From NCBI GenBank assembly GCA_028532815.1, contig JAQQAS010000064.1:1-64000 (forward strand): a stretch of DNA of 64,000 nt. Direction: 5' to 3'. The notes beneath the pieces are model-generated. The model was not told the DNA's origin, searched no databases, and saw only the letters and a program-made list of their open reading frames with translations. Both the position numbers and the translations under genes were made by a program. This stretch comes from Pleomorphochaeta sp. (GTDB taxonomy: Bacteria > Spirochaetota > Spirochaetia > Sphaerochaetales > Sphaerochaetaceae). This document shows positions 15,501 to 24,134 of this stretch, piece after piece. Every line of letters starts with the position of its first letter. The stretch's first letter is position 1.

Positions 15501-16391
15501 ATGAAAAAAATAAATATATATATTGGAAAAGGGGGAGTAGGTAAATCAACTTGCTCATCTTTAAATGCAATTAAATCTGTAAAAGAAGGAAATAAAACTC
15601 TTTTGGATTCTTTAGACCCCGCTCATAATTTACATGATATTTTTGAAAAGTCATTTAGTAATAATGCACAACTATATATTGATAATCTTTTTATTAGAGA
15701 ATCTGATATTGCTCAATTGGGTAAGCAATATATAAAATCAATGCAAAAGCAATTAAAAGGACTCTATCATTATCAACAAGCTCTAAATATTGATAGATAT
15801 TTTTCTGTTTTAAAATATGCTCCAGGAACAGAAGAGTATGCTTCTTTAATGGCTTTAGAGAGATGTTTTTCAGAAGATAAGTATGATAAAATATTTATAG
15901 ATACTCCTCCCACAGCTTTAACTCTTAAAACTTTAGCATTACCTAGTGTAAATTTGCATTGGATAAATAGTCTAATTAATATGAGAGAGGAAATAGTAAA
16001 AAAGAAAAATACAATAAAAAATATTAGAAAAGAGAATTTAGAAAACATAGAAACTGATCCCGTATTTCAACAGCTTAATAAAATGAAGAATAGGTATGAA
16101 AAGTTAGATAAAATCCTTCGAGATGATAAGATTGTTGAATTTAATCTTGTTTTAAATGAGGATGAATTAAGCTTTTCTGAGAGTTTATTAATCCAGAGAG
16201 AAATGAATGAATTAAAATTTAATGTTCATAAAGTTGTTGTAAATAAAGCAACAGATAATAATACTTTTTATCAAAAAATTATAAATAGCTTTCCTTCTTC
16301 TAAAATTGAACTAGTTCCTTTATCTAACGAAAAAGTAACTTCAGTTAGTTCTTTAGAAGACTTTTATGGGAAGATAAGCGTTTTGAAATAA
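15501..16391 (+). CDS. ArsA/Get3-family ATPase (single domain)
   Basis: A 296-residue P-loop ATPase. The deviant Walker A GKGGVGKST is at 9-17 and DSLDPAHN at 36-43 (family TDPAHN). The switch II IDTPPTALTLKTLALP begins at 133, against the usual DTAPTGHTLRLL. The lysine in GKGG marks the dimer-forming MinD/ArsA class. No arsenic-resistance genes are adjacent, so arsenite export is unlikely; Get3-like handling of membrane proteins or assembly of an envelope structure are open alternatives. The upstream 95-residue and four-helix proteins are its likely partners. Confidence 0.78.
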   Translation: MKKINIYIGKGGVGKSTCSSLNAIKSVKEGNKTLLDSLDPAHNLHDIFEKSFSNNAQLYIDNLFIRESDIAQLGKQYIKSMQKQLKGLYHYQQALNIDRYFSVLKYAPGTEEYASLMALERCFSEDKYDKIFIDTPPTALTLKTLALPSVNLHWINSLINMREEIVKKKNTIKNIRKENLENIETDPVFQQLNKMKNRYEKLDKILRDDKIVEFNLVLNEDELSFSESLLIQREMNELKFNVHKVVVNKATDNNTFYQKIINSFPSSKIELVPLSNEKVTSVSSLEDFYGKISVLK

Positions 16392-16397
16392 AATTAA

Positions 16398-16427
16398 AAA
16401 AAGAAGATGAATTGACATCTTCTTTTT
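16398..16427. terminator. Bidirectional terminator
   Basis: A 12-bp perfect stem (16398-16409 with 16416-16427) has AAAAA/TTTTT flanks within the arms. It serves the ArsA unit and the convergent flavodoxin gene. Confidence 0.85.
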
Positions 16428-16436
16428 CTAGATTAT

Positions 16437-16904
16437 TTATTGAACAAAAGTTTTTCCGAAGTTTTTAAATAGTTCTAAATCATCTTTTTGTATTGAGGAG
16501 CCTTTGGTTATACTAAAAGGAGTTCCCGCTTTTGCAATAGGACCTTCTATTACATCAGAACACCCTTTTGATTTAAGTAATTGATTCAATGTTTTAACTG
16601 TATTTTCTCCGCCTGTAGCTGCAAAAATAGAATAGGCACCACAAAGTTTTGATTTAAATAAGTTACCAGGTATTTTTTTAAAAGCTTTTCTAATTGGGGA
16701 TGCAACTCCATTTTTAGACAGACTTCCTGCCCAACAAGGACTTCCCACAATATAAGCATCATATATTTTTAAAATAGAGATTTCTAAATTATTTACATTT
16801 ATTAAGTCAACTTCAGATTTTTGTTCTTTTATGCCTTGTGCTATAGCTTTTGCAGCTTCTAAAGTATGACCTGTTTTTGAATAGTATAAAATTGCTACTT
16901 TCAT
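16437..16904 (-). CDS. Flavodoxin family protein
   Basis: A 155-residue flavodoxin-like protein. The FMN phosphate loop YSKTGHT is at 8-14, and GSPCWAGSLS near residues 54-63 would contact the isoalloxazine ring. It probably carries electrons or acts as an NAD(P)H:FMN oxidoreductase. A single-gene unit with AAGGAG before ATG. Confidence 0.85.
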   Translation of the reverse strand: MKVAILYYSKTGHTLEAAKAIAQGIKEQKSEVDLINVNNLEISILKIYDAYIVGSPCWAGSLSKNGVASPIRKAFKKIPGNLFKSKLCGAYSIFAATGGENTVKTLNQLLKSKGCSDVIEGPIAKAGTPFSITKGSSIQKDDLELFKNFGKTFVQ

Positions 16905-17024
16905 TTTGCTAATCTCCTTAAAAATTAATATTTATTGATATTTTTATAATATATCTAATATTTATACTGTAGAGCTATAATGAAATATAAGCAAGTTAAT
17001 TTCTTTATATAAAAAGAATAAATT

Positions 17025-17597
17025 CTATTTGATTTGTTTGACTTCTTCATATCTAAAACAATCAATAAAGTGGTCATTAACCATACCAATTGCTTGCATA
17101 AGAGAATAGCAGATTGTTGAACCAACAAATTTAAATCCTCTTTTTTTTAGATCTTTACTTAAGGAATCAGAAATTTCAGTTGTTATGGGAATTTCTGATA
17201 AGGAAGTTATTTTATTTTGTATAGTAGTGTTATCTACAAAACGCCAAAGATAACAATCTAATGATCCAAATTCTTCTACTATTTTGATAGTTGCTTGGGC
17301 ATTAGTTATTGTTGATTTTATTTTGAGTTTATTTCTTACAATACCTGGATTATTTAATAATCTTTCAAAGTCTGCACTATTATATTTTGCTATTTTATGA
17401 AAATCAAAATTATCAAAGGCTTTTCTATAATTTTCTCTTTTTTTTAAAATAGTAAGCCAACTAAGGCCAGCTTGAGCTCCCTCTAATGTTATAAATTCAA
17501 AAAGCATTCTATCATTGTGAACAGGGACTCCCCATTCATTGTCGTGATAATCTATATATAACGGATCATCAGAACACCAAGAACATCTTTTTTTCAT
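17025..17597 (-). CDS. tag: DNA-3-methyladenine glycosylase I
   Basis: A 190-residue base-excision repair enzyme removing 3-methyladenine. The N-terminal CSWC zinc residues, YHDNEWGVP and the EGAQAGLSWLTILKKRENYR block are diagnostic, and C-terminal His/Cys residues (NDHFIDC) complete the zinc site. I start at the MKKRCSWC methionine with AAAGGATG upstream. The longer reading to 17666 overlaps the preceding gene and lacks homology. Confidence 0.94.
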   Translation of the reverse strand: MKKRCSWCSDDPLYIDYHDNEWGVPVHNDRMLFEFITLEGAQAGLSWLTILKKRENYRKAFDNFDFHKIAKYNSADFERLLNNPGIVRNKLKIKSTITNAQATIKIVEEFGSLDCYLWRFVDNTTIQNKITSLSEIPITTEISDSLSKDLKKRGFKFVGSTICYSLMQAIGMVNDHFIDCFRYEEVKQIK

Positions 17598-17608
17598 TAA
17601 TTCATCCT

Positions 17609-17974
17609 TTATTTTATTATATTTATAATCATTGGGGTTGAATATGGCACTAACCAAATTAGCCATACTAAAACACTGTACTTATGGAAGTTTAATATCA
17701 TTATATCATCTTTTTTAATTAAAATATATGATGCCCATAAAGCGTGAATTATCATTAATATAATAGCTAAATATCCTGAAACTGAATGAAAGGATATTAA
17801 GTGACCCTTAGAATAAGCCATCATTAAAGAAGTTCCTAAAGTATCAAAGAAAAGACCTAGTATGAAAAAAACTAAATGTTTGTATTGCAATTTACCTGCT
17901 ATTTTTTCCCACCAAACTCCAATAGTATAAAATACTAAAGCAAAACTTATGATAATGATAATTTTGGGATCCAC
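17609..17974 (-). CDS. HsmA-like small membrane protein
   Basis: A 121-residue protein with four hydrophobic segments. FDTLGTSLM, HSVSGYLAIILM, HALWA and KYSVLVWLIWLVPY fit the HsmA/TIGR03987 family of unknown function. The start is GTG with GGGGG eight bases upstream. The stop lies 11 bp before tag, so the two are co-transcribed. The 17975-18216 gap before it shows nothing definite. Confidence 0.7.
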   Translation of the reverse strand: MDPKIIIIISFALVFYTIGVWWEKIAGKLQYKHLVFFILGLFFDTLGTSLMMAYSKGHLISFHSVSGYLAIILMIIHALWASYILIKKDDIMILNFHKYSVLVWLIWLVPYSTPMIINIIK

Positions 17975-18216
17975 TTGTAATACCCCCTTCTATTTGCCTT
18001 GATATAATTTAAACAAACTATCATTTTTTTATCTTTATTAAAAGTAATTAATTTAGTGTTTGCCTATAAAAAATCAAAATTAAAAATAAAAATTAGGTAA
18101 AGTTCTTATCTTAGTTAAAATTTTAAACTATGATTATTAATAATTGTTTTCTATATTTAAGATATTGATTTTAATAGAGCTATTATTTTTAAATATAGAT
18201 TAAATGGGAGATAGAA

Positions 18217-18744
18217 ATGAAAATTAATGAAACCTTAAATACTATTTATACAAGAAGATCTATTCGATCATATACTAATGAAAAAATCAGTGACGAAGAT
18301 GTAAATGCTTTAATTAAAGCAGGATTATCTGCACCTTCTCATATAAATAAAATGCCTTGGGAATTTGTTGTAGTAGATGATAAAATGATGTTAGAAAAAA
18401 TAGCTAATGCTACTCTATATGCTAAAATGACTAAAGATGCACCATTAGCTATACTTGTTTGTGGTAATATGAATAGGACAATTTTGGGAGAAGGAAAGGA
18501 TATTTGGATTCAAGATTGTAGTGCGGCAAGTGAAAATATTTTGTTAGCCGCTCATTCTTTAGGTCTTGGTGCAGTTTGGACTGCAGTATATCCAACTCAT
18601 GATAGGATTAGAAATGTTTCAAAGGCTGTAGGGGTGCCTAAGAATGTAACCCCCCTTTCTTTAATTGTTATAGGAAAACCTAAAGATGAAGATGTTGAAG
18701 AAAAAGTCCTTCCAACCGATAGAGTTCATTATAATGGATTTTAG
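18217..18744 (+). CDS. Nitroreductase family protein
   Basis: A 175-residue FMN-dependent oxidoreductase of the short nitroreductase type. The FMN-binding TRRSIRSYT is near 12-20, and SAPSHINKMPWEFVVVDD and the C-terminal IGKPKDE are family landmarks. GGGAG lies before the ATG. Physiological substrate is unknown. It stands alone and ends at a terminator shared with the convergent tRNA. Confidence 0.88.
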   Translation: MKINETLNTIYTRRSIRSYTNEKISDEDVNALIKAGLSAPSHINKMPWEFVVVDDKMMLEKIANATLYAKMTKDAPLAILVCGNMNRTILGEGKDIWIQDCSAASENILLAAHSLGLGAVWTAVYPTHDRIRNVSKAVGVPKNVTPLSLIVIGKPKDEDVEEKVLPTDRVHYNGF

Positions 18745-18771
18745 AAATTAAATTATTTTTGATTAACAAAT

Positions 18772-18812
18772 AAAAAACCTTACTTAGTGAATTTACTAAA
18801 TAAGGTTTTTTT
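18772..18812. terminator. Bidirectional terminator between nitroreductase and tRNA genes
   Basis: A long near-perfect stem (18772-18789 with 18794-18812) starts with six A and ends with eight T. It serves the nitroreductase gene on plus and the tRNA gene on minus, beginning next to the tRNA 3' end. Confidence 0.9.
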
Positions 18813-18886
18813 TGGGCCCACCAGGACTTGAACCTGGGACCCACGGATTATGAGTCCGTTGCTCTAACCAACTGAGCTATAGGCCC
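18813..18886 (-). tRNA. tRNA with CAU anticodon (Met or Ile2)
   Basis: The 74-nt gene folds as a complete cloverleaf. The acceptor is GGGCCTA pairing with TGGGCCC before discriminator A. The D-arm is AGCTCAGTTGGTTAGAGC, the anticodon loop ACTCATAAT has CAU, and the T-arm has GGTTCAAGTC. The 3' CCA is not encoded. It lacks the initiator-type acceptor mismatch, so it is elongator Met or lysidine-modified Ile2; I cannot separate these by eye. Confidence 0.95.
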
Positions 18887-18894
18887 GAAAGGGT

Positions 18895-18914
18895 GTGAAT
18901 AAAAATTTATTCAC
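18895..18914. promoter_or_regulatory. Palindrome at the start of the tRNA transcript
   Basis: GTGAATAAA and TTTATTCAC form a 9+2+9 palindrome. It sits between the expected transcription start (about 18915) and the tRNA 5' end. It could be an operator or a 5' leader hairpin. Confidence 0.4.
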
Positions 18915-18921
18915 AGAGAGT

Positions 18922-18950
18922 TTTATAAACTAATCTAAAAATAAAGTCAA
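18922..18950 (-). promoter_or_regulatory. Promoter of the tRNA gene
   Basis: On the minus strand, TTGACT (18945-18950) and TATAAA (18922-18927) are separated by 17 bp. This is a strong sigma-70 promoter, about 36 bp before the tRNA 5' end. Confidence 0.8.
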
Positions 18951-18976
18951 GTATATTTTTAAATCAATTGCTTAAA

Positions 18977-19390
18977 CTACTTCTTTGTAGTTCCATAATT
19001 CCAGTAGGATAGTCCACCAATATCATATACTTCTTTATAACCTTTCATTACAAGTTTTTTAGCCGCTTTAAGACTTCTACTACCACTTTGGCAATAAACA
19101 TAAAAAACTGTATCTTTATTTGGGTACTTTGAAGCAATTTCTTTTACACTAGATAGATTTTTTGCTCTTTTTATATGACCATTCTTATATTCATTAGGGG
19201 TTCTTACATCTAGAACTACAATACTCTTGTCTTTATCCATTGATGTTTTGGCATCATCTTGGTCAAGTTTGTGATAAAAAGCTCCTTGAGCTTTGGCCCT
19301 CAACATGCTAATTCTTTGGTAGATGTTATTTATCAATAAAACTGCAACAGCTATTATTGCAAGGTACATAGTAAAATCGTTAGTATTCAT
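18977..19390 (-). CDS. Membrane-anchored rhodanese-like protein
   Basis: About 137 residues. One N-terminal membrane helix (about 8-24) is followed by a rhodanese domain with the active-site loop YCQSGSRS (catalytic Cys) and the DVRTPNEYKNGHI signature. It probably carries out sulfurtransfer or redox chemistry at the membrane. The methionine at 19390 is preferred over 19402 because GGAG lies six bases before it. Confidence 0.85.
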   Translation of the reverse strand: MNTNDFTMYLAIIAVAVLLINNIYQRISMLRAKAQGAFYHKLDQDDAKTSMDKDKSIVVLDVRTPNEYKNGHIKRAKNLSSVKEIASKYPNKDTVFYVYCQSGSRSLKAAKKLVMKGYKEVYDIGGLSYWNYGTTKK

Positions 19391-19548
19391 TATTAACTCC
19401 ATTTATATATTTACACTAACTATAGTTAAAGAAGCTAATTTAATCCGTGACATAATCACACAATGGTTAGTAAAATGTTATTTCATAAAATAATTGTAGT
19501 ATTTTTTAATTTTATGTTTTATTATTTGTTAGAGAGGTTTTATATTTT

Positions 19549-20637
19549 ATGAAAAAGAAAATAACACTGTTTTGTTTATTATTAATTTTTGTTTCTAGTT
19601 TTACTTTTTCTAGTGACTACAAATTTTTGTTTGGTGCTTTAGGCATGCATGAGGATTACCTTGCTGGTATTGGACCAACCTATTTAAATGTTGGAGTTGG
19701 TAAAACTGATTTCAATTTTCTTGAAGACAATAGCACAGAATTACAATTTTATGTTGGTGGTGGCTTAGAAAAAAGAACCCTATGGAATGATGAAAGTACT
19801 GGAGAGAATGCTGCTGATAATGGTTTTGACTTAGATGTAATTAGAGCTGATTGGAAAGTTAGACTAAAACAAGGATTCTTTAATGATGTATTAACAGCAT
19901 CTTTAGCCTATGATGGTATTTATGAATACTATAGTGATGGGGCTAATTTTAGTAGTACTGTTTACCCTGATTTAGAAGGGGATAATCTTCTTGGAACATA
20001 CTTTACTGGTGGATTATTTTTAGACTTCATGAATGATGATATGTTTGTTCAAGATGGAGTTTCCTTAGAAACAGAATTCTCAATTGCTCCAGAACAAATT
20101 AATTCTTTAATTGGGGAATCTGATTTTTATAGTGCTAATGCTGAATTAATTTTTGCAAAGACACTATTATATACTCCAGCTTATGATACTGGTAGAAATT
20201 TATTCTCCTTGGTATTAGTTGACAGATTTGTAGCAAACTATACAGATGGAGATGCAGTTCCAACATACTTTAGAAAAAGTATTTCTCTAGGTAGAAAAGT
20301 TAGAGGATTTAGTTCTTATTCATATAATAATAAATTAACCTTTGTTAATAACCTAGATTTAAGAGTTTCTCTTTATGAAATTGATGAAATTAAATTTGCA
20401 AGAGTATTCCCAAGATTTAACTTCTTTGTTGATGTTGGATATGGAATGCTAGAATATGTAAATACTAATGTTAGTGAAAATAACTTAATTGCTTCAACTG
20501 GTGTACAGGCAACAATCTGTGTTTCTGACTTTGCTAGTCTTGGATATCAATATGCTTATGTATTAAAAGGTGATAACTTTGATTTAGGCCAATCTTTAGT
20601 TAGCGTTGGCTCATTAGTATTAATGTTAGACTTTTAA
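19549..20637 (+). CDS. Outer-membrane beta-barrel-like protein, unknown
   Basis: A 362-residue protein with a classic signal peptide (cleavage near FSSD, about residue 24). Many alternating polar/hydrophobic aromatic strands follow, and it ends VLMLDF with a terminal Phe, as outer-membrane barrels do. No named family is recognised. AGAGG lies 14 bases before the ATG, a long spacing. A single-gene unit closed by a strong terminator. Confidence 0.7.
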   Translation: MKKKITLFCLLLIFVSSFTFSSDYKFLFGALGMHEDYLAGIGPTYLNVGVGKTDFNFLEDNSTELQFYVGGGLEKRTLWNDESTGENAADNGFDLDVIRADWKVRLKQGFFNDVLTASLAYDGIYEYYSDGANFSSTVYPDLEGDNLLGTYFTGGLFLDFMNDDMFVQDGVSLETEFSIAPEQINSLIGESDFYSANAELIFAKTLLYTPAYDTGRNLFSLVLVDRFVANYTDGDAVPTYFRKSISLGRKVRGFSSYSYNNKLTFVNNLDLRVSLYEIDEIKFARVFPRFNFFVDVGYGMLEYVNTNVSENNLIASTGVQATICVSDFASLGYQYAYVLKGDNFDLGQSLVSVGSLVLMLDF

Positions 20638-20658
20638 TTATTAATAAATACTTCAATT

Positions 20659-20691
20659 AGCTTTCTAAGAGTTTCTTAGGAAGCTTTTTTT
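20659..20691 (+). terminator. Rho-independent terminator
   Basis: A 12-bp stem (20659-20670 with 20674-20685, one G-T pair) with a 3-nt loop runs into seven T. Confidence 0.88.
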
Positions 20692-20741
20692 CATTTAATG
20701 CAATAATAAACTTCTTTTTTTCATAATTAGTTTTAATATTA

Positions 20742-20770
20742 TTGAACAGTAGTATCTCTTTGTATATAAT
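20742..20770 (+). promoter_or_regulatory. Promoter of lysK with transcription start at the start codon
   Basis: TTGAAC (20742-20747) and a perfect TATAAT (20765-20770) are separated by 17 bp. The expected start at 20777-20778 is only one or two bases before ATG 20779, so the mRNA would be leaderless or nearly so. Confidence 0.7.
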
Positions 20771-20778
20771 TGGATTCT

Positions 20779-22359
20779 ATGAGTAATAAGAAAATAGTAT
20801 CTACACACTGGGCGGATATTTACGCCGATAAGATCATCCGTGAAAAGGGTGAAAAAGATTGTTATACCTGTGCAAGTGGTATCACCCCCTCAGGTACAGT
20901 TCATATTGGTAATTTTAGAGAAATTATCTCTGTTGAATTAGTTGCAAGAGCTTTAAAAGATAAAGATAAAAATGTTCGTTTCATTTATAGTTGGGATGAT
21001 TATGATGTATTTAGAAAAGTTCCTAAAAACATGCCAGATCCTCAATTGTTAGAAACTTATTTGAGAAAACCTATCACATTAGTTCCTGATACCTTAAAAA
21101 GAGCAGAAAACTATGCAAGAGGAAATGAGAAAGATGTTGAAAAGATTTTACCTTTAGTTGGAGTTAACCCTGAATATCTCTATCAAGCTGAACGTTATAG
21201 AAGTAATAAATATGCTGAAGGTATTAAGAAAGCTTTAGAAAAAAAAGAAGAAATAAAAGCTATATTAAACGAATTTAGGACAACTGAATTAGGTGATGAT
21301 TGGTGGCCAATTTCTGTATTCTCTTCATTTACTGATAAAGATACAACAACTATTTTAGATTGGGATGGAGAATATAAAATTACATATCGTGATGATTCAA
21401 CAAACCAAGAAGAAACAATAGATATTAGAGAAACTCCTAATACTAAACTTCCTTGGAGAATTGACTGGCCAATGAGATGGAAAGAAGAAGGTGTAGACTT
21501 TGAACCAGCTGGTAAAGATCACCACAGTGAAGGTGGTTCTTTTGATACTAGTAAGAAAATAGTTGAAGTTTTTGAAGGAACTGCGCCAGTATCTTTCCAA
21601 TATGATTTTATTTCTATTAAAGGCCGTGGTGGTAAAATTTCTTCTTCTTCTGGTGAAGTTGTATCTTTATATGATGTTTTAGAAGTTTATACTCCTGAAG
21701 TTTGTAGATATATGTTTGTTGGAACAAGACCTAATACAGAATTTGCAATTTCTTTTGATTTAGATGTATTAAAAATCTATGAAGATTATGATACTTGTGA
21801 AAGAATTTATTTTGGTTTGCAAAAAGCTAATGAAAAGAAGAGTGCTAAACAGAGAAGAATTTATGAGTTAAGTCAAGTTGATGAAATTCCAAGTGAACCT
21901 TCATACCAAATTCCTTTTAGACATTTATGCAATTTGCTTCAAATTCACTCTGGGGACATAGATGCAGTTATTAATTCATTAGATGATGTGGGTGAAAACC
22001 AAAAAGCAAGACTAATTCAAAGATGTGAATGTGCTTGGGCTTGGATTACTAAATTCTCTCCTGAAGATTTTAGATTTGCTTTAGCTACAAAAGATAGTGA
22101 GAAAATTGAAGTTAGTGATAAAGAGCTTGTTTCAGTTAGAGCATTAAAAGATGTAGTTGCTAAAATGGATTCTTTTGAAACCGATAAAGAATTTACAAAT
22201 GCTATGTATGCTTGTGCAACTGATAATGATTTAGAAACATCTACTTTCTTTAGTATTGTTTATACAATTTTGATTGGTAAGCCTAAAGGACCTAAATTAG
22301 CACAATTTATGTTGACTTGTGGAAAAGATAAAATATTGCCTATTCTAGAGAAATATTAA
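20779..22359 (+). CDS. lysK: Class I lysyl-tRNA synthetase
   Basis: This 526-residue enzyme charges tRNA-Lys using the Rossmann (class I) fold found in archaea, spirochaetes and a few other bacteria. The HIGH-type HIGN is at 42-45 and the KMSKS-equivalent KISSSSG at 286-292. SWDDYDVFRKVP and GKDHHSEGGSFDTS are class I LysRS blocks. I use ATG 20779 instead of TTG 20770 because the -10 box ends at 20770. No convincing ribosome site is present, which fits leaderless translation. Confidence 0.95.
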   Translation: MSNKKIVSTHWADIYADKIIREKGEKDCYTCASGITPSGTVHIGNFREIISVELVARALKDKDKNVRFIYSWDDYDVFRKVPKNMPDPQLLETYLRKPITLVPDTLKRAENYARGNEKDVEKILPLVGVNPEYLYQAERYRSNKYAEGIKKALEKKEEIKAILNEFRTTELGDDWWPISVFSSFTDKDTTTILDWDGEYKITYRDDSTNQEETIDIRETPNTKLPWRIDWPMRWKEEGVDFEPAGKDHHSEGGSFDTSKKIVEVFEGTAPVSFQYDFISIKGRGGKISSSSGEVVSLYDVLEVYTPEVCRYMFVGTRPNTEFAISFDLDVLKIYEDYDTCERIYFGLQKANEKKSAKQRRIYELSQVDEIPSEPSYQIPFRHLCNLLQIHSGDIDAVINSLDDVGENQKARLIQRCECAWAWITKFSPEDFRFALATKDSEKIEVSDKELVSVRALKDVVAKMDSFETDKEFTNAMYACATDNDLETSTFFSIVYTILIGKPKGPKLAQFMLTCGKDKILPILEKY

Positions 22360-22414
22360 ATCAATTATAGCAGTGAAGTGTAAACTTTGCTGCTTATTTT
22401 TTGGGAGGATATAT

Positions 22415-22987
22415 ATGAAAGTAATTTTGATTAATGGAAGTCCAAGAGAAAAAGGCTGTACTTATACAGCTTTGAAAGAGATAGCAGATGAGCTAAATAG
22501 GAACGATATTGAGAGTGAAATTATCTTCATCAAAAGTCTTGAGAGAAGCATTGATAAAGAGTTTATTAACGAGGTAAAAGAAAAGGTTGAAAACTCTTCT
22601 GGTATAATTATAGGATCTCCTGTTTACTATGCTGCACCAACTGCTATAATCTCTTCTTTTATGACAAAATTAATGTCAGTTTTAGATAAAAAGAAAATTG
22701 CCTTAATGCCTTCTGCAAGTATTGCTAGTGCGAGAAGAGCAGGGACTACTTGTACAATTGATCAATTAAATAAATTCTTTACAATAAGTCAAATGCCTAT
22801 TGTTTCAACTCAGTATTGGCCAATGGTTCATGGAAATACTCCCTCCGAAGTTCAAAAGGATGAAGAAGGTCTTCAAACTATGAGAATTCTGGCTAAGAAT
22901 ATGGCTTATATGATTAAAGCTTTTGATAAAGCTAATATTGAAAAGCCGGAATTTGAAACAAAATTAAAGACAAACTTTATAAGATAA
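22415..22987 (+). CDS. NADPH-dependent FMN reductase family protein
   Basis: A 190-residue flavodoxin-fold oxidoreductase. The phosphate-binding loop NGSPREKGCT is at 6-15 and GSPVYYAAPTAIISSF near 70-85. GGGAGG precedes ATG 22415; the upstream extension to 22373 lacks a ribosome site. It follows lysK by 55 bp without a terminator, so it may be co-transcribed, but no functional link is evident. Confidence 0.85.
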   Translation: MKVILINGSPREKGCTYTALKEIADELNRNDIESEIIFIKSLERSIDKEFINEVKEKVENSSGIIIGSPVYYAAPTAIISSFMTKLMSVLDKKKIALMPSASIASARRAGTTCTIDQLNKFFTISQMPIVSTQYWPMVHGNTPSEVQKDEEGLQTMRILAKNMAYMIKAFDKANIEKPEFETKLKTNFIR

Positions 22988-22990
22988 AAA

Positions 22991-23018
22991 ATGCTAAGCT
23001 TTTGCTTAGCACTTTTTT
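22991..23018. terminator. Bidirectional terminator
   Basis: An 8-bp perfect stem (22991-22998 with 23003-23010) has a TTTT loop, flanked by six A and seven T. It lies between the FMN reductase and era genes. Confidence 0.88.
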
Positions 23019-23899
23019 TAGTTTAATATTTTATCAAGAATAAAAGAATTTTTTCTCCATTTAGGTTGAGCTTTAACTCTTAAATCGAGTTGTAGTTTTT
23101 TACCGGGGAAAAGTTTTTTTATATCTTTAAAAGATTGAACTCTTATTTTTTTAATATTTGCTCCACCTTTTCCAACTATTATTCCTTTTTGAGACTCTCT
23201 TTCCACTATAATAAAAGCTCTTACCCAAATAAGATTTTCTTTTTCCTTAAATTCAATATCACTAACATCAACATAAATTGCATGAGGTAACTCTTTATTT
23301 GCAAGAGCTATTGCTTTCCCTCTTATAATTTCACTAATTCTAAATTCTAAAGGTTGGTCAGTATAGGATTCTTTGCTATACATTAACTCACCCTCAGGTG
23401 CTAGTTTAAAAAGTTCAATTAAAACTTCATCTATTCCTTCATCAGTAAGAGCACTTGCATTTAGATAGATAGCATTAGGTAGTTTTTCTTCAATTAAGAT
23501 TTTTGTTTCTTCAATTTTATCAGCTTTGATTATATCAGTTTTGTTAAATACACAAACAATTGGTCTCTTAACAGCTTTTAAAATTTCAATTATTGCAAAC
23601 TCTTCTTCTCCAGGAGTCCTAGATGAATCAACAACATATAAAATCATATCACTCTCACTTTGTGGAGATTTTGCTATTTCCTGAAGTCTTAAGTTTAAAG
23701 TCTGTTCGTTTAAATGATAACCTGGGGTATCAGTAAATATTAATTGTCCTCTTTGATCGGTATATATTCCTCTAATCGCATTTCTAGTAGTTTGAGGTGT
23801 TTTGGCAGTAATAGATACTGGCATTTCAACAATTGTATTAACCATAGTGCTTTTGCCACTAGAAGGTCTTCCAATAATTGCTACTGTTCCACATTTCAT
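23018..23899 (-). CDS. era: GTPase Era
   Basis: This 293-residue GTPase helps mature the 30S ribosomal subunit by binding the 3' end of 16S rRNA. The G1 loop GRPSSGKS is at 10-17, G3 DTPGYH near 57-62 and G4 NKTD near 118-121. The C-terminal KH domain has VGKGGANIKKI. AGGAG lies seven bases before the ATG. Length is normal. Confidence 0.96.
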   Translation of the reverse strand: MKCGTVAIIGRPSSGKSTMVNTIVEMPVSITAKTPQTTRNAIRGIYTDQRGQLIFTDTPGYHLNEQTLNLRLQEIAKSPQSESDMILYVVDSSRTPGEEEFAIIEILKAVKRPIVCVFNKTDIIKADKIEETKILIEEKLPNAIYLNASALTDEGIDEVLIELFKLAPEGELMYSKESYTDQPLEFRISEIIRGKAIALANKELPHAIYVDVSDIEFKEKENLIWVRAFIIVERESQKGIIVGKGGANIKKIRVQSFKDIKKLFPGKKLQLDLRVKAQPKWRKNSFILDKILN

Positions 23900-24015
23900 A
23901 TAGAACTCCTATTTATAATTTATTCACATAATAATAAAAACTTCTAATATTAACAACATTGTAATAGCTAAATAAAAGAATAAAAGAAAAATGACAAATG
24001 TCGGAAATAATACTT

Positions 24016-24065
24016 GACATATGCCATTTATGGTGTTACCTTATATTTGTAAGCGACATATGCCA
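24016..24065 (+). promoter_or_regulatory. Direct repeats upstream of the DUF5320 gene
   Basis: GACATATGCCA occurs at 24016-24026 and again at 24055-24065, a 39-bp spacing. The first copy overlaps a perfect TTGACA (24014-24019). These may be regulator sites for the DUF5320-DUF134 pair. A related GACAAATGTC lies just upstream at 23992-24001. Confidence 0.4.
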
Positions 24066-24134
24066 CAATAAAAATAAAGTTTAACACCCTTGTTAAACAT
24101 CGAATTTAATTTAAGTAATATAAGGAGATACAAT

